A stretch of 64,000 nt of DNA from JAOPZW01 sp963803375 (GTDB taxonomy: Bacteria; Actinomycetota; Thermoleophilia; Solirubrobacterales; Solirubrobacteraceae): contig CAWDMB010000006.1 in assembly GCA_963803375.1 (NCBI GenBank), positions 1-64,000 of the forward strand, written 5' to 3'. Under the pieces are notes generated by a model. That model worked only from the letters and a program-made list of their open reading frames with translations, was not told the origin of the DNA and ran no database searches. The position numbers and the translations under genes are program-made. This document shows, piece by piece, positions 15,955-25,033 of this stretch (the stretch's first letter is position 1; each line of letters opens with the position of its first letter).

Positions 15955-16163
15955 CCTGCGACGAGCACCACTGCATCACCTGCGGCGACGACGGCGTCCC
16001 GATGCGGGTGATCCGCGTGGACGACGCGCGCGGGCTCGCGCTCTGCGAGGGCGAGGACGGGACGCGCAGCGCCGTCGAGATCGCGCTCGTCGACGCCGCC
16101 CCCGGCGACACCGTGCTCGTCCACGCGGGGACCGCGCTCACGACGCTCGCGCCGGCGTCGTGA
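15951..16163 (+). CDS. HypC/HupF-like small Cys-rich protein
   Basis: A 70-residue protein from GTG 15951, overlapping the hypC stop. It has the HypC beta-barrel pattern (VPMRVIRVDDARGLALC, then VEIALVDAAPGDTVLVHAGTAL) but no CLAIPG N-terminus. Instead it begins with a C3-x4-C8-x2-C11 cluster and two adjacent His residues (CDEHHCITC). Such second HypC-like proteins occur beside hypC in several actinobacterial hyp clusters. Its role is not known to me; the Cys/His cluster suggests metal binding. It overlaps hypD by four bases, so it is translated with the operon. Confidence 0.75.
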   Translation: MTCDEHHCITCGDDGVPMRVIRVDDARGLALCEGEDGTRSAVEIALVDAAPGDTVLVHAGTALTTLAPAS

Positions 16164-17275
16164 GGTACGTCGACGAGTTCCGCGACGCCGGGCTCGGTCG
16201 CGTGCTGGCCGGCGAGATCCTCGCCGCGGTCGAGCCCGGCCGCCACTACAAGCTCATGGAGGTCTGCGGCGGGCACACGCACTCGATCTACAAGTACGGC
16301 GTCGACGACCTGCTCCCGGCGAACGTCGAGCTCGTCCACGGCCCGGGCTGTCCGGTGTGCGTCATCCCCATGGGCCGCGTCGACGACGGCATCGCCCTGG
16401 CCCACGAGCCGGGCGTGATCTTCACCTGCTTCGGCGACATGATGCGGGTGCCGGGCTCGCGCGGGACGCTGCTCGAGGCCAAGGCGCAGGGCGCCGACGT
16501 GCGCATGGTCTACTCGCCCCTCGACGCGCTGCGGATCGCCAAGGCCGAGCCCGAGCGCGAGGTCGTGTTCTTCGCGATCGGCTTCGAGACGACCGCGCCC
16601 TCGACCGCGCTGACCCTGAAGCGGGCCAAGGCCGAGGGCGTGCGGAACTTCTCGTGCATGTGCAACCACGTCACGATCGTGCCGCCGCTGCGCGCGCTGC
16701 TCGACTCGCCCGACCTGCGCCTGGACGGCTTCGTCGGCCCGGGCCACGTGTCGACCGTCGTCGGCGCGCGGCCGTTCGAGTTCATCCCCGCCGACCACGG
16801 CAAGCCGATCGTCGTCTCCGGGTTCGAGCCGGTGGACATCCTGCAGTCGGTGCTCATGATCCTGCGCCAGCTCGGCACGGGCCGCTGCGAGGTCGAGAAC
16901 CAGTACCGGCGGGTCGTCCCCTACGAGGGCAACCTGCGCGCGCTGCAGGTCATGTCCGAGGTCTTCGCGCTGCGCCCGCACTTCGAGTGGCGCGGCCTCG
17001 GCTTCATCTCCCAGAGCGGGCTGCGCCTCGCGGACGCCTACGCCGACCTCGACGCCGAGCGGCGCTGGACGGTGCCCGGCGTGCGGGTCGCCGACCCGAA
17101 GGCGTGCCAGTGCGGCGAGGTGCTCAAGGGCGTCATCAAGCCGTGGGAATGCAAGGTCTTCGGCACGGCGTGCACGCCCGAGCGCCCGATCGGCACGTGC
17201 ATGGTCTCCTCGGAGGGGGCCTGCGCGGCCTATTACAACTTCGGCCGCTTCGCCCGCGAGCGGGAGGTGGTCTGA
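16160..17275 (+). CDS. hypD: NiFe-hydrogenase maturation protein HypD
   Basis: A 371-residue protein from GTG 16160. Conserved features are C36 in EVCGGHTH, the GPGCPVC motif with C64 and C67, the FETTAP block, and the C-terminal [4Fe-4S] cysteines in CQCGEVLKG, a later Cys in KVFGTAC and the GTCMVSSEGAC region. HypD is the scaffold on which the Fe(CN)2CO group is assembled with HypC, using cyanide from HypE/HypF. Length and all key cysteines are normal. It lies between the HypC-like gene and hypE with overlapping or abutting ends. Confidence 0.97.
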   Translation: MRYVDEFRDAGLGRVLAGEILAAVEPGRHYKLMEVCGGHTHSIYKYGVDDLLPANVELVHGPGCPVCVIPMGRVDDGIALAHEPGVIFTCFGDMMRVPGSRGTLLEAKAQGADVRMVYSPLDALRIAKAEPEREVVFFAIGFETTAPSTALTLKRAKAEGVRNFSCMCNHVTIVPPLRALLDSPDLRLDGFVGPGHVSTVVGARPFEFIPADHGKPIVVSGFEPVDILQSVLMILRQLGTGRCEVENQYRRVVPYEGNLRALQVMSEVFALRPHFEWRGLGFISQSGLRLADAYADLDAERRWTVPGVRVADPKACQCGEVLKGVIKPWECKVFGTACTPERPIGTCMVSSEGACAAYYNFGRFAREREVV

Positions 17276-18370
17276 GTGGCCCCGCCGGCCAGCGCCGCCG
17301 ACCGCGAGGAGCGGATCCTCGGGATCATCGCCACCGCGCGCGCCAAGCGCCCGAAGTTCCGCGACGAGCGGATCACGATGGCCCACGGCGCCGGCGGCAA
17401 GGCGACCGCCGCCCTGATCGAGGGCGTCCTGCTGCCGGCGTTCGCCTCCGAGGCGCTCGACGAGCTCGCCGACGCGGGCGCCGTCGAGGTCGACGCGGCG
17501 CAGCTCGCGATGACGACCGACAGCTTCGTCGTCAAGCCGCTGCAGTTCCCGGGCGGCTCGATCGGCGAGCTCGCCGTCAACGGCACGGTCAACGACCTCG
17601 CGGTCGTGGGCGCGCGCCCGGTCGCGCTGAGCCTCTCGCTGATCCTCGAGGAGGGGCTCGAGGCAGAGGTGCTGCGCGCCGAGGTCGACGCGATCGCCGC
17701 CGCGGCCGCCGCGGCCGGCGTGAAGATCGTCACCGGGGACACGAAGGTCGTCGAGCGCGGCCACGCCGACGGGATGTACATCTGCACGACGGGCATCGGC
17801 CGGCGTGATCCGCGCGCGCGCCTGTCCCCCGCCGCCCTGCGCCCCGGCGACCGCGTCCTCGTCTCGGGCCCGATCGGCGAGCACGGCACGGCGATCATGC
17901 TCGCCCGCGGGGAGTTCGAGCTCGGCGCGACGGTCGAGTCCGACACGCGGTCGTTGTGGCCCGCGGTCGACGCGCTGCTCGAGAGCGCGGGCCCGGCCCT
18001 GCGCTGCCTGCGCGACGCGACGCGCGGCGGCGTGGCCTCCGTCGTGAACGAGCTCGCGCGCGCCTCGGGCGTCGCGCTGCTCGTGCGCGAGGTGGCGGTC
18101 CCGGTGCCGCCGATGGTGGCGGGCGCCGCCGAGCTCCTCGGGATCGACCCGATGCACGTGGCCAACGAGGGCGTGCTCGTGGCCGTCGTCGACCCCGCGC
18201 AGGCGGACACGGCGCTCGCCGCGCTGCGCGCCGCGCCGGGCGGCGAGCACGCCGCCGAGATCGGCGAGGTCTGGACGGAGCCCGAAGGGATGGTGCTGGT
18301 GGAGACGGCCTTCGGCGGCAGGCGGGTGCTCGACCAGCTCGTGGGCGACCCGCTGCCGCGGATCTGCTGA
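17276..18370 (+). CDS. hypE: NiFe-hydrogenase maturation protein HypE
   Basis: A 364-residue PurM/ThiL-fold protein starting at GTG 17276, directly after the hypD stop. The ATP-binding elements AHGAGGKAT and the MTTDSFVVKPLQFPGG block are present, as are NGTVNDLAV and the RDATRGG motif. It ends in PRIC; the C-terminal Cys receives the carbamoyl group from HypF and is dehydrated to thiocyanate, the source of CN ligands. All expected elements are intact. Its TGA overlaps the hypA ATG by one base. Confidence 0.97.
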   Translation: MAPPASAADREERILGIIATARAKRPKFRDERITMAHGAGGKATAALIEGVLLPAFASEALDELADAGAVEVDAAQLAMTTDSFVVKPLQFPGGSIGELAVNGTVNDLAVVGARPVALSLSLILEEGLEAEVLRAEVDAIAAAAAAAGVKIVTGDTKVVERGHADGMYICTTGIGRRDPRARLSPAALRPGDRVLVSGPIGEHGTAIMLARGEFELGATVESDTRSLWPAVDALLESAGPALRCLRDATRGGVASVVNELARASGVALLVREVAVPVPPMVAGAAELLGIDPMHVANEGVLVAVVDPAQADTALAALRAAPGGEHAAEIGEVWTEPEGMVLVETAFGGRRVLDQLVGDPLPRIC

Positions 18371-18723
18371 TGCACGAGCTCGCCATCGCCGAATCCGTCG
18401 TGGCGATCGCCGACCGCCACGCGCGCGGTCGTCGAGTGACGTGCGTCGCCGTCGCCGTGGGTCACCTGCGCCAGGTCGTGCCGTCGGCGCTCGCGTTCGC
18501 GTTCGAGCTCGTCGCCAAGGGCACCCGGGTCGAGGGAGCCGAGCTCGTGCTCCGCGAGGTGCCCGCCACCGTCCGCTGCCGCGGCTGTGACGCCGTCGCG
18601 GAGCTGGACGGCTTCCCGCTCACGTGCCGGGCGTGCGACGCCTGGGACGTGGAGGTCGTCGGCGGCGAGGAGCTGCAGGTCGAGTTCGTGGACGTCGAGG
18701 TCGAGGAGGAGCTGCGCGCATGA
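18370..18723 (+). CDS. hypA: Hydrogenase nickel-insertion protein HypA
   Basis: A 117-residue protein from ATG 18370. It begins MHELAIAESV, with the Ni-binding His2, and carries a zinc site of two CxxC pairs at C70/C73 and C86/C89. HypA delivers nickel with HypB. The acidic C-terminal tail after LQVEFVDVE is a little long but normal in range. The gene overlaps hypE by one base and precedes hypB by about 43 bases. Confidence 0.95.
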   Translation: MHELAIAESVVAIADRHARGRRVTCVAVAVGHLRQVVPSALAFAFELVAKGTRVEGAELVLREVPATVRCRGCDAVAELDGFPLTCRACDAWDVEVVGGEELQVEFVDVEVEEELRA

Positions 18724-18766
18724 CCGCTGAGCCCGTCGCCGCCGGAGGACGCGACATGAGCGACCC

Positions 18767-19450
18767 ATGCACCGGGTGAGGGTCAGGGTCGTCGAGGACG
18801 CGCTCGACGCCAACAACACGATCGCGCGGGCCAACCGCGACGACTTCGACCGCGCCGGCGTGACGGTGGTGAACCTCATGAGCGCCCCCGGGGCCGGCAA
18901 GACGACGCTGCTCGAGCGCGTCCTCGGGCCGGGCCTGGACGGCGTGCGCGCCGGCGTGCTCGAGGGCGACGTGCACGGCAGCCTCGACGCCGACCGCCTC
19001 GCCCACCTGCACGTCCCCGTCGTGCAGCTCAACACCGACGGCGGCTTCGGCGGCGAGTGCCACCTCGACGCCAACATGGTGCGCTCGGCGCTGCCGGCGC
19101 TCGCGCTCGACGAGCTCGACCTGCTCGTGATCGAGAACGTGGGCAACCTCGTCTGCCCGGCCGAGTTCCGCGTCGGCGAGGACGCGCGGATCATGGTCTC
19201 CTCGGTCGCCGAGGGCGAGGACAAGCCGCTGAAGTACCCGCTCATGTTCCGGGCCTGCGAGCTCGTCGTCGTCAACAAGATCGACCTGCTCGAGCACGTG
19301 GACTTCGATCTGGACCGCTTCCTGGCGCACCTCGACGCGGTCCATCCCGGCGTCGCGCACCTGCTCGCGAGCGCGCGCACGGGCGCGGGCGTCGACGAGC
19401 TGCGCGACTGGCTCGCGCGGTTGCCGGGGCGCTCGGGCGCCGCCGTGTGA
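18767..19450 (+). CDS. hypB: Hydrogenase nickel-incorporation GTPase HypB
   Basis: A 227-residue SIMIBI-class GTPase. The P-loop APGAGKTT is at ~40-47; the metal site C98-H99 lies in GGECHLD, the NVGNLVCPAEF block follows, and NKID is at 170-173. There is no His-rich or CxxCGC nickel-storage N-terminus, so this is the short form. The start at ATG 18767 is not secure: the good ribosome-binding site GGAGG is better spaced for an ATG at 18756, which opens a seven-codon frame that ends inside the hypB start region. That arrangement could couple hypB translation to the small frame. The hypB stop overlaps the next gene. Confidence 0.93.
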   Translation: MHRVRVRVVEDALDANNTIARANRDDFDRAGVTVVNLMSAPGAGKTTLLERVLGPGLDGVRAGVLEGDVHGSLDADRLAHLHVPVVQLNTDGGFGGECHLDANMVRSALPALALDELDLLVIENVGNLVCPAEFRVGEDARIMVSSVAEGEDKPLKYPLMFRACELVVVNKIDLLEHVDFDLDRFLAHLDAVHPGVAHLLASARTGAGVDELRDWLARLPGRSGAAV

Positions 19451-20634
19451 GCGGCGCCGCGACCACCGGCACCGATCGCCTCGGCGAGCTGCTGGCCGCG
19501 CGCGTCACCGCCAACGAGCGCTTCTTCGCCACCGAGGCCGACCGCCTCGCGCGGCTGTGTCACCGGATGGCCGAGCGCTTCGCCCGCGGCGGGCGGCTGC
19601 TCGCGTTTGGCGCGACGGCGGTCGACGAATCCGACGCGCGTCACGTGGCCGTGGAGTTCGTGCATCCGGTGATCGTCGGCAAGCGCGCGCTGCCGGCGCT
19701 CGCTCTCCCGCCGCAGGACGTCGGCCTGCTCGCGCGGCCCGACGACATCGCGATCGCCTTCGGATCCGGCGAGCGGGTAGCGGGCGCGGTCGCCGCGGCC
19801 CGGGCGGCCGGCTGCCTGACGCTCGCGTTCGCGCCCGCCGGGGCGGAGTGGGAGCTCGTGCCGGCGGTCGCCGACCCGTTCGTCGCCCAGGAGCTCGCCG
19901 AGACCGCCTACCACGTGCTGTGGGAGCTCGTGCACGTCTTCTTCGAGCACCGCGGGCTGCTCGCCGGGCGCGACGCCGCGCCCGTGCACGACACGGGCGC
20001 CTCGAGCTTCCTCTACCCGTTCCTGGCCGAGCGCGAGGACGACCTCGACGCCGTGCTCGCCGACGTGCGCGCCTCCGCCCTGGCCAAGGCGGCCGAGGTC
20101 GGCGCGCTGCGCGTGCAGACGCTGACGGAGGGCCGCGGCGCCCTGCTGGGCGCGGCCGGCGCGCTGCGCGCGTGCGCGCAGGGCGGCGCGACCGTGCTCG
20201 CGCTCGGCAACGGCGGCTCGGCGACCGACGCGATGGACGCGGTCGCCGACCTGCGCTCGCCGCCGCCGGGCCGCGGCTGGCCGGCGCGGCGCGCGCTGGA
20301 CCTGACGGCCGACCCGGCGATCCTCACGGGGATCGCCAACGACATCGGCCCCGACGCGATCTTCGCGCGCCAGGTCATCGCCTACGGGGCGCCGGGCGAC
20401 GTGCTGCTCGCGCTCTCGACGAGCGGGGGGTCGGGCAACGTCATCGCGGCGCTCGAGCAGGCGCGCCGGCGCGACCTGCGGACGATCGCGCTCGTCGGCT
20501 ACGACGGCGGGCGGATCGCGGCCGACGGCCTCGCCGACCACGTCGTCGTCTCGCGCTCGGAGCACATCCCCCGCATCCAGGAGGCGCAGGCCAGCGCCTG
20601 GCACGCCCTGCGCGAGCTCATGGAGGCGGGGTGA
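19447..20634 (+). CDS. Double SIS-domain protein (GmhA-like) inside the hyp operon
   Basis: A 395-residue protein from GTG 19447, overlapping hypB and hypF by four bases each. The C-terminal half is a phosphosugar-binding SIS domain with ALGNGGSATDAMD and LSTSGGSGNVI, like sedoheptulose-7-phosphate isomerase GmhA. The N-terminal half (HRMAERFARGGRLLAFGATA, later PDDIAIAFGSGE) is a second, degenerate SIS-like domain. SIS/GmhA-like genes are known in actinobacterial high-affinity hydrogenase operons, but their role in maturation is not established. Its tight coupling with hypB and hypF says it works in hydrogenase biogenesis or in a linked sugar-phosphate step rather than in LPS synthesis. Confidence 0.85.
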   Translation: MSGAATTGTDRLGELLAARVTANERFFATEADRLARLCHRMAERFARGGRLLAFGATAVDESDARHVAVEFVHPVIVGKRALPALALPPQDVGLLARPDDIAIAFGSGERVAGAVAAARAAGCLTLAFAPAGAEWELVPAVADPFVAQELAETAYHVLWELVHVFFEHRGLLAGRDAAPVHDTGASSFLYPFLAEREDDLDAVLADVRASALAKAAEVGALRVQTLTEGRGALLGAAGALRACAQGGATVLALGNGGSATDAMDAVADLRSPPPGRGWPARRALDLTADPAILTGIANDIGPDAIFARQVIAYGAPGDVLLALSTSGGSGNVIAALEQARRRDLRTIALVGYDGGRIAADGLADHVVVSRSEHIPRIQEAQASAWHALRELMEAG

Positions 20635-22913
20635 CCGCGACGGCGCTCCGGCGGCGCGTCGCCGTGCGCGTCGACGGCGTCGTGCAGGGCGTCGGCTTTC
20701 GCCCGTACGTCTTCCGCCTCGCCGAGGAGCACCGGCTCGCCGGCTTCGTGCGCAACGACACCCGCGGCGTCGTCGTCGAGGTCGAGGGCGCGCCGGAGGC
20801 CGTCGCGCGCTTCCTCGCCGCGCTGCCCGCGCAGGCGCCGCCGCTGGCGCGCGTCGAGGCCGTGCGCGCGCGCGACCTCGCGCCGGTGGGAGCCGCGGGG
20901 TTCGAGATCCGCCACAGCGACGCCGCCGGCCCGGCGGCCGCGCTCGTCGCGCCCGACACCGCGACCTGCGCGGACTGCCTGGCCGAGCTGCGCGACCCCG
21001 GCGACCGGCGCTTTCGCTACCCGTTCGTCAACTGCACGAACTGCGGGCCGCGCTTCACGATCGTCCGCGACGTCCCCTACGACCGGCCGCTGACGACGAT
21101 GGCCGGCTTCGCGATGTGCGCCGCCTGCCAGGCCGAGTACGACGACCCGCGCGACCGGCGCTTCCACGCGCAGCCCAACGCGTGCCCGGCCTGCGGGCCG
21201 CGCGCGCGCCTGATCGACGCGGCGGCGGGCGCCGCGGTCGACGCCGTCGCCGCGGCCGCCGCACTGCTGCGCGACGGGGCGATCGTCGCCGTCAAGGGCC
21301 TCGGCGGCTACCACCTCGCGTGCCGCGCCGACGACGAGGCGGCGGTGCGGGCGCTGCGCGCGCGCAAGCACCGCGAGGACCGGCCGTTCGCGCTGATGGC
21401 GCCCGGCCTCGCGGCGGCGCTGGCGCTCGTCGAGCTCGGCCCGGCGGACGAGGCCCTGCTGCGCTCGCCGGCGCGCCCGATCGTGCTCGCCCCGCGCCGG
21501 GCCGGGGCGCGCGTCGCGGCCGCGGTCGCCCCCGGCGTGCGCGAGCTCGGCGTCATGCTCCCGTACGCGCCGCTGCACCACCTGCTCCTCGACGACACGG
21601 CGACCCCGCTCGTGCTGACGAGCGGCAACGTCGCCGACGAGCCGATCGCCTTCGGCGACGACGACGCGCTCGAGCGCCTCGCGCCGATCGCCGACGCGTT
21701 CCTCGTCCACGACCGGCCGATCCACGTGCGCACCGACGACTCGGTCGCGCGCACCGTGCGCGCCCGCCCGCTCGTGCTGCGGCGCTCGCGCGGCCTCGTC
21801 CCCGCGAGCGTCGCGCTGCCCGTCCGCGCCGCGCGGCCGCTGCTCGCCTGCGGCGCCGAGCTCAAGAGCACGTTCTGCGTGGCGAAGGCCGACCGCGCCT
21901 GGATCGGCCATCACATCGGCGACCTGGGCAACGCGTCGACGCTCGCGGCCTACCGCGAGGGCGTCGAGCACCTCGAGCGCCTGTTCGCCGTGCGCCCCGA
22001 GCTCGTCGCCCACGACCTGCATCCCGACTACCTCTCCACGGCCTACGCGCTCGAGCGCGAGGGCGTCGAGCTCGTCGGCGTCCAGCACCACCACGCCCAC
22101 CTCGCCGCCGCGCTCGCCGAGCACGGCGTCACCGGCCCGGCCGTGGGCGCGATCTACGACGGCGCCGGGTACGGGACCGACGGCACGGTCTGGGGCGGCG
22201 AGATCCTCACCGGCGACCTGCTCGGCTTCGCACGCGTCGGGGCGCTGTGGCCGGCGCGCCTGCCCGGCGGCGATCGCGCCGCGCGCGAGCCGTGGCGGAT
22301 GGCGTGCGCGTGGCTCGTGGCGGCGGGCGACGCCGACCCCGAGCTGCCCGCCGTCCTGGCCGGTCGCGTCGCGCCCGACGCGTGGCGGACGATCGCCCGC
22401 ATGGCGCGGCGCGGCTTCGCCGCTCCGGTGACGACGAGTATGGGCCGCCTCTTCGACGCGGTCGCGGCGCTCTGCGGCCTGCGGACCCACGCGACCTACG
22501 AGGGCCAGGCGGCGATCGAGCTCGAGGCGCTGGCCGACCGCGCCGAGCGCGGCGCGTACGCGCTGGCGGTCGGCGCGGACGGGCGGCTCGACGCGCGCGC
22601 GGCCGTGCTCGAGGTGGCCGCCGAGGCGCGCGCGGGGACGCCGGTCGGCATCGTCTCGGCGCGCTTCCACCGCGCGGTCGCGCGGGCCACGGCGCAGGCG
22701 TGCGAGCAGGCCGCGGGCGCGGCGGGGACGGAGCTCGTCGTGCTCTCGGGCGGCGTCTTCCAGAACCGGCTGCTCCTCGAGGACACGGCGGCGCGGCTCG
22801 AGGCGTGCGGGCTGCGCGTGCTCGTCGGTGAGCGCGTGCCGCCCAACGACGGCGGGATCTCCTTCGGGCAGGCCGCGATCGCCGCCGCCCGCGGGCAAGA
22901 TGCCTGCCCATAA
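20631..22913 (+). CDS. hypF: Carbamoyltransferase HypF
   Basis: A 760-residue protein from GTG 20631. Domains in order: acylphosphatase (VDGVVQGVGFRPYVFRLA, ~10-95), two zinc-finger-like motifs (CADC, CTNCGPRFT, CAAC, CPACGPR, ~110-190), a YrdC-like domain (KGLGGYHLACRA onward, ~215-400), and a Kae1/TobZ-like carbamoyl transfer domain with VQHHHAHLAAAL and YDGAGYGTDGTVWGGE. HypF uses carbamoyl phosphate and ATP to charge the HypE C-terminal Cys. All motifs are present and length is normal. It closes the hyp set; the next gene begins five bases after its stop. Confidence 0.97.
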   Translation: MTATALRRRVAVRVDGVVQGVGFRPYVFRLAEEHRLAGFVRNDTRGVVVEVEGAPEAVARFLAALPAQAPPLARVEAVRARDLAPVGAAGFEIRHSDAAGPAAALVAPDTATCADCLAELRDPGDRRFRYPFVNCTNCGPRFTIVRDVPYDRPLTTMAGFAMCAACQAEYDDPRDRRFHAQPNACPACGPRARLIDAAAGAAVDAVAAAAALLRDGAIVAVKGLGGYHLACRADDEAAVRALRARKHREDRPFALMAPGLAAALALVELGPADEALLRSPARPIVLAPRRAGARVAAAVAPGVRELGVMLPYAPLHHLLLDDTATPLVLTSGNVADEPIAFGDDDALERLAPIADAFLVHDRPIHVRTDDSVARTVRARPLVLRRSRGLVPASVALPVRAARPLLACGAELKSTFCVAKADRAWIGHHIGDLGNASTLAAYREGVEHLERLFAVRPELVAHDLHPDYLSTAYALEREGVELVGVQHHHAHLAAALAEHGVTGPAVGAIYDGAGYGTDGTVWGGEILTGDLLGFARVGALWPARLPGGDRAAREPWRMACAWLVAAGDADPELPAVLAGRVAPDAWRTIARMARRGFAAPVTTSMGRLFDAVAALCGLRTHATYEGQAAIELEALADRAERGAYALAVGADGRLDARAAVLEVAAEARAGTPVGIVSARFHRAVARATAQACEQAAGAAGTELVVLSGGVFQNRLLLEDTAARLEACGLRVLVGERVPPNDGGISFGQAAIAAARGQDACP

Positions 22914-22918
22914 CGCGC

Positions 22919-25006
22919 GTGATCCGCACCGCGCTTGACTGGTCGCTCTCGGCGGCGCAGGGCGCGCTGCTCGTCCGGGGCGACCCGCGGCCGTTCGCGC
23001 TGCTCGGGCGGTGGGCGGGCAGCCGCGCCGTCGTCGGCTCCGAGCCCGTTCGCGCCGGCGGCGCCGGCGAGGACCCGTTCGCGTTGCTCGACGAGCGCCC
23101 CGCGCTCGCGGAGCGCGACGACGGGGTCGTCGCGGGCGGCTGGTTCGGGTACCTGAGCCCCCGGCTCGCGCGGCGGATCGAGCCCGTCGGCGCCGGGCCC
23201 GCGCATCGGCCGGCGCCGCTGCCCGACGCCGCGCTCGCCTTCTACGATCACGTGCTGCGCCTCGACGCCGACGGGCGCTGGTGGTTCGAGGCCTTGTGGA
23301 CGCCCGCGCGAGCCCGGGCCCTGGCCGCCCGGCTCGAGGCGCTGCGCGCGCGCGCGGCGGCCGGGCCGCCCGCGCCGCGGCCGTTCGCGACGGCGCCCTG
23401 GGCGATGAGCCCGTCGGCGCGGGGCCACGCACGCGCCGTCGCGGCCTGCCGCGAGCGCATCGTGGCCGGCGACCTCCTGCAGGCGAACCTCGCGATGCGC
23501 GCCTCCTCGCGCCTGCGCGGCGAGGCCATCGACCTCTTCGCCGCGGCGGTCGACGCGCTGCGCCCCGATCGCGCCGCCTACCTCGCCGGCCCGTGGGGCG
23601 CCGTGGCCAGCCTGTCGCCCGAGCTCTTCCTCGAACGCCACGGTCGGACGGTCCGCAGCGACCCGATCAAGGGCACGCGCCCGCGGCCCGCGAGCCCGCG
23701 CGCGGCCGCCGCCGAGCGAGCGGCCCTCGCCGCCTCGGAGAAGGACCACGCCGAGAACGTCATGATCGTCGACCTCGTCCGCAACGACCTCGGGCGCGTC
23801 TGCGCCCCCGGCTCGGTGCGCGTGCCGGTGCTCGCGGAGGTCCGTCCGCACGTCGGCGTCTGGCACCTCGTCTCCGAGGTCACCGGCGTGCTGACCGCGG
23901 GCGTGGGCGACGGTGCGCTCGTGCGCGCCGCGTTCCCCCCGGGCTCGGTGACCGGCGCGCCGAAGATCGCGGCGCTCGACGTGATCTCCGAGCTCGACAG
24001 CTCCGGCCGCGAGGTCTTCACGGGCGCGATCGGCTTCGCGAGCCCGGTGGCGGGACTCGAGCTCAGCGTGGCGATCCGCACGTTCGAGGTCGCAGGCGAG
24101 ACGATCTGGCTCGGCGTCGGCGGCGGCGTCACCGCGGGCTCGGAGCCCGACGAGGAGGCGGACGAGTGCGCCGCCAAGGCCACGCCGCTGTGGCGCGCGA
24201 TCGGCGCCGGGGCCGAGCGGGCCGGACCCGCCGCGCACGCGCCGCTTCCGCGGCGCCTGGGCCCGCGCCCGCTTCCGCGCCCCGACCCCGCCGCCGGCGT
24301 CTTCGAGACGCTGCTCGTGCGCGACGGCGCGCCGGTCGCGCTCGCCGCTCACCTCGCGCGCCTCGCGCGCAGCGTCCGCGTCCTCTACGGGCTCGCCCTT
24401 CCGGTCGCGCTCGCGGGCGAGCTGCGCGCCGCCGCCGCGGAGGCGAGCGCCGCGGCGCGCCTGCGCGTCGACGCCGCCCCGGCCGGCGGCGCGCTGACGC
24501 TCGCGGTGGCGCTCACCGCGCTGCCGGCCCGCGGGCCGGCGCGGCTGCGCACCGTGACGGTGCCCGGCGGCCTCGGCGCCCACAAGTGGGCCGACCGCCG
24601 CCTGCTCGGCGCCCTCGCCGCGGCGACCGCGCCCGACGAGCCGCTGCTCTGCGACCTCGACGGCCGCGTCCTCGAGAGCGAGCGCGGCCATCTGCTCCTC
24701 GTCGAGGACGGGCCGGTCCTGGTCACGCCGCCCGCCGACGGGCGCATCCTGCCCGGCGTCACGCGCGGGCGCGTACTGCGCGCCGCGCGCGCGTCACGCC
24801 TGGCGGTGCGGGTCGAGCCGGTCGCCCACGAGCGCGTGGCCCGTGCCCGCGAGGCCTGGCTGAGCGGGGCGCTGCGCGGCCTGGAGCCCGTCGCTGCCTG
24901 CGACGGTCGCCCGCTCGGGGGCGAGCGCGCCGTGGGCCGGGGCCTCGCGGCCCTCCTCGGCGCCGACGGTGCGGATCAGCGCGAGCAGGACGAGGTCGAC
25001 GGCTAG
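22919..25006 (+). CDS. pabB: Fused aminodeoxychorismate synthase component I / aminodeoxychorismate lyase
   Basis: A 695-residue protein from GTG 22919. Residues ~1-430 are the chorismate-binding enzyme PabB, with the DPIKGTRPRP motif, the ENVMIVDLVRNDLGR block and GSVTGAPKI. Residues ~450-695 are a class IV aminotransferase-like PabC domain, with GVFETLLVRDG, an AHKWADRR site for the PLP Lys, and LPGVTRGRVL. Together they turn chorismate (with a glutamine amidotransferase) into p-aminobenzoate for folate. It starts five bases after hypF, so it may be read from the hyp transcript, though the pathways are unrelated. No pabA is in the window. Confidence 0.93.
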   Translation: MIRTALDWSLSAAQGALLVRGDPRPFALLGRWAGSRAVVGSEPVRAGGAGEDPFALLDERPALAERDDGVVAGGWFGYLSPRLARRIEPVGAGPAHRPAPLPDAALAFYDHVLRLDADGRWWFEALWTPARARALAARLEALRARAAAGPPAPRPFATAPWAMSPSARGHARAVAACRERIVAGDLLQANLAMRASSRLRGEAIDLFAAAVDALRPDRAAYLAGPWGAVASLSPELFLERHGRTVRSDPIKGTRPRPASPRAAAAERAALAASEKDHAENVMIVDLVRNDLGRVCAPGSVRVPVLAEVRPHVGVWHLVSEVTGVLTAGVGDGALVRAAFPPGSVTGAPKIAALDVISELDSSGREVFTGAIGFASPVAGLELSVAIRTFEVAGETIWLGVGGGVTAGSEPDEEADECAAKATPLWRAIGAGAERAGPAAHAPLPRRLGPRPLPRPDPAAGVFETLLVRDGAPVALAAHLARLARSVRVLYGLALPVALAGELRAAAAEASAAARLRVDAAPAGGALTLAVALTALPARGPARLRTVTVPGGLGAHKWADRRLLGALAAATAPDEPLLCDLDGRVLESERGHLLLVEDGPVLVTPPADGRILPGVTRGRVLRAARASRLAVRVEPVAHERVARAREAWLSGALRGLEPVAACDGRPLGGERAVGRGLAALLGADGADQREQDEVDG

Positions 25007-25033
25007 GGTCGAAGACCGCGCCGAACCGTGACT

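Noticed and set aside
15932..18250. Long minus-strand open frame antisense to hypD/hypE
   Set aside because: Composition is Arg/Ala/Asp/His-rich with no domain; the opposite strand has a clear hyp operon.
15676..22913. NiFe hydrogenase structural genes in or beside the hyp operon
   Set aside because: No protein with the large-subunit CxxC pairs or the small-subunit cluster motifs is present in the window.
20499..23432. 977-codon minus-strand open frame antisense to hypF
   Set aside because: Low-complexity shadow of hypF with no recognisable fold.
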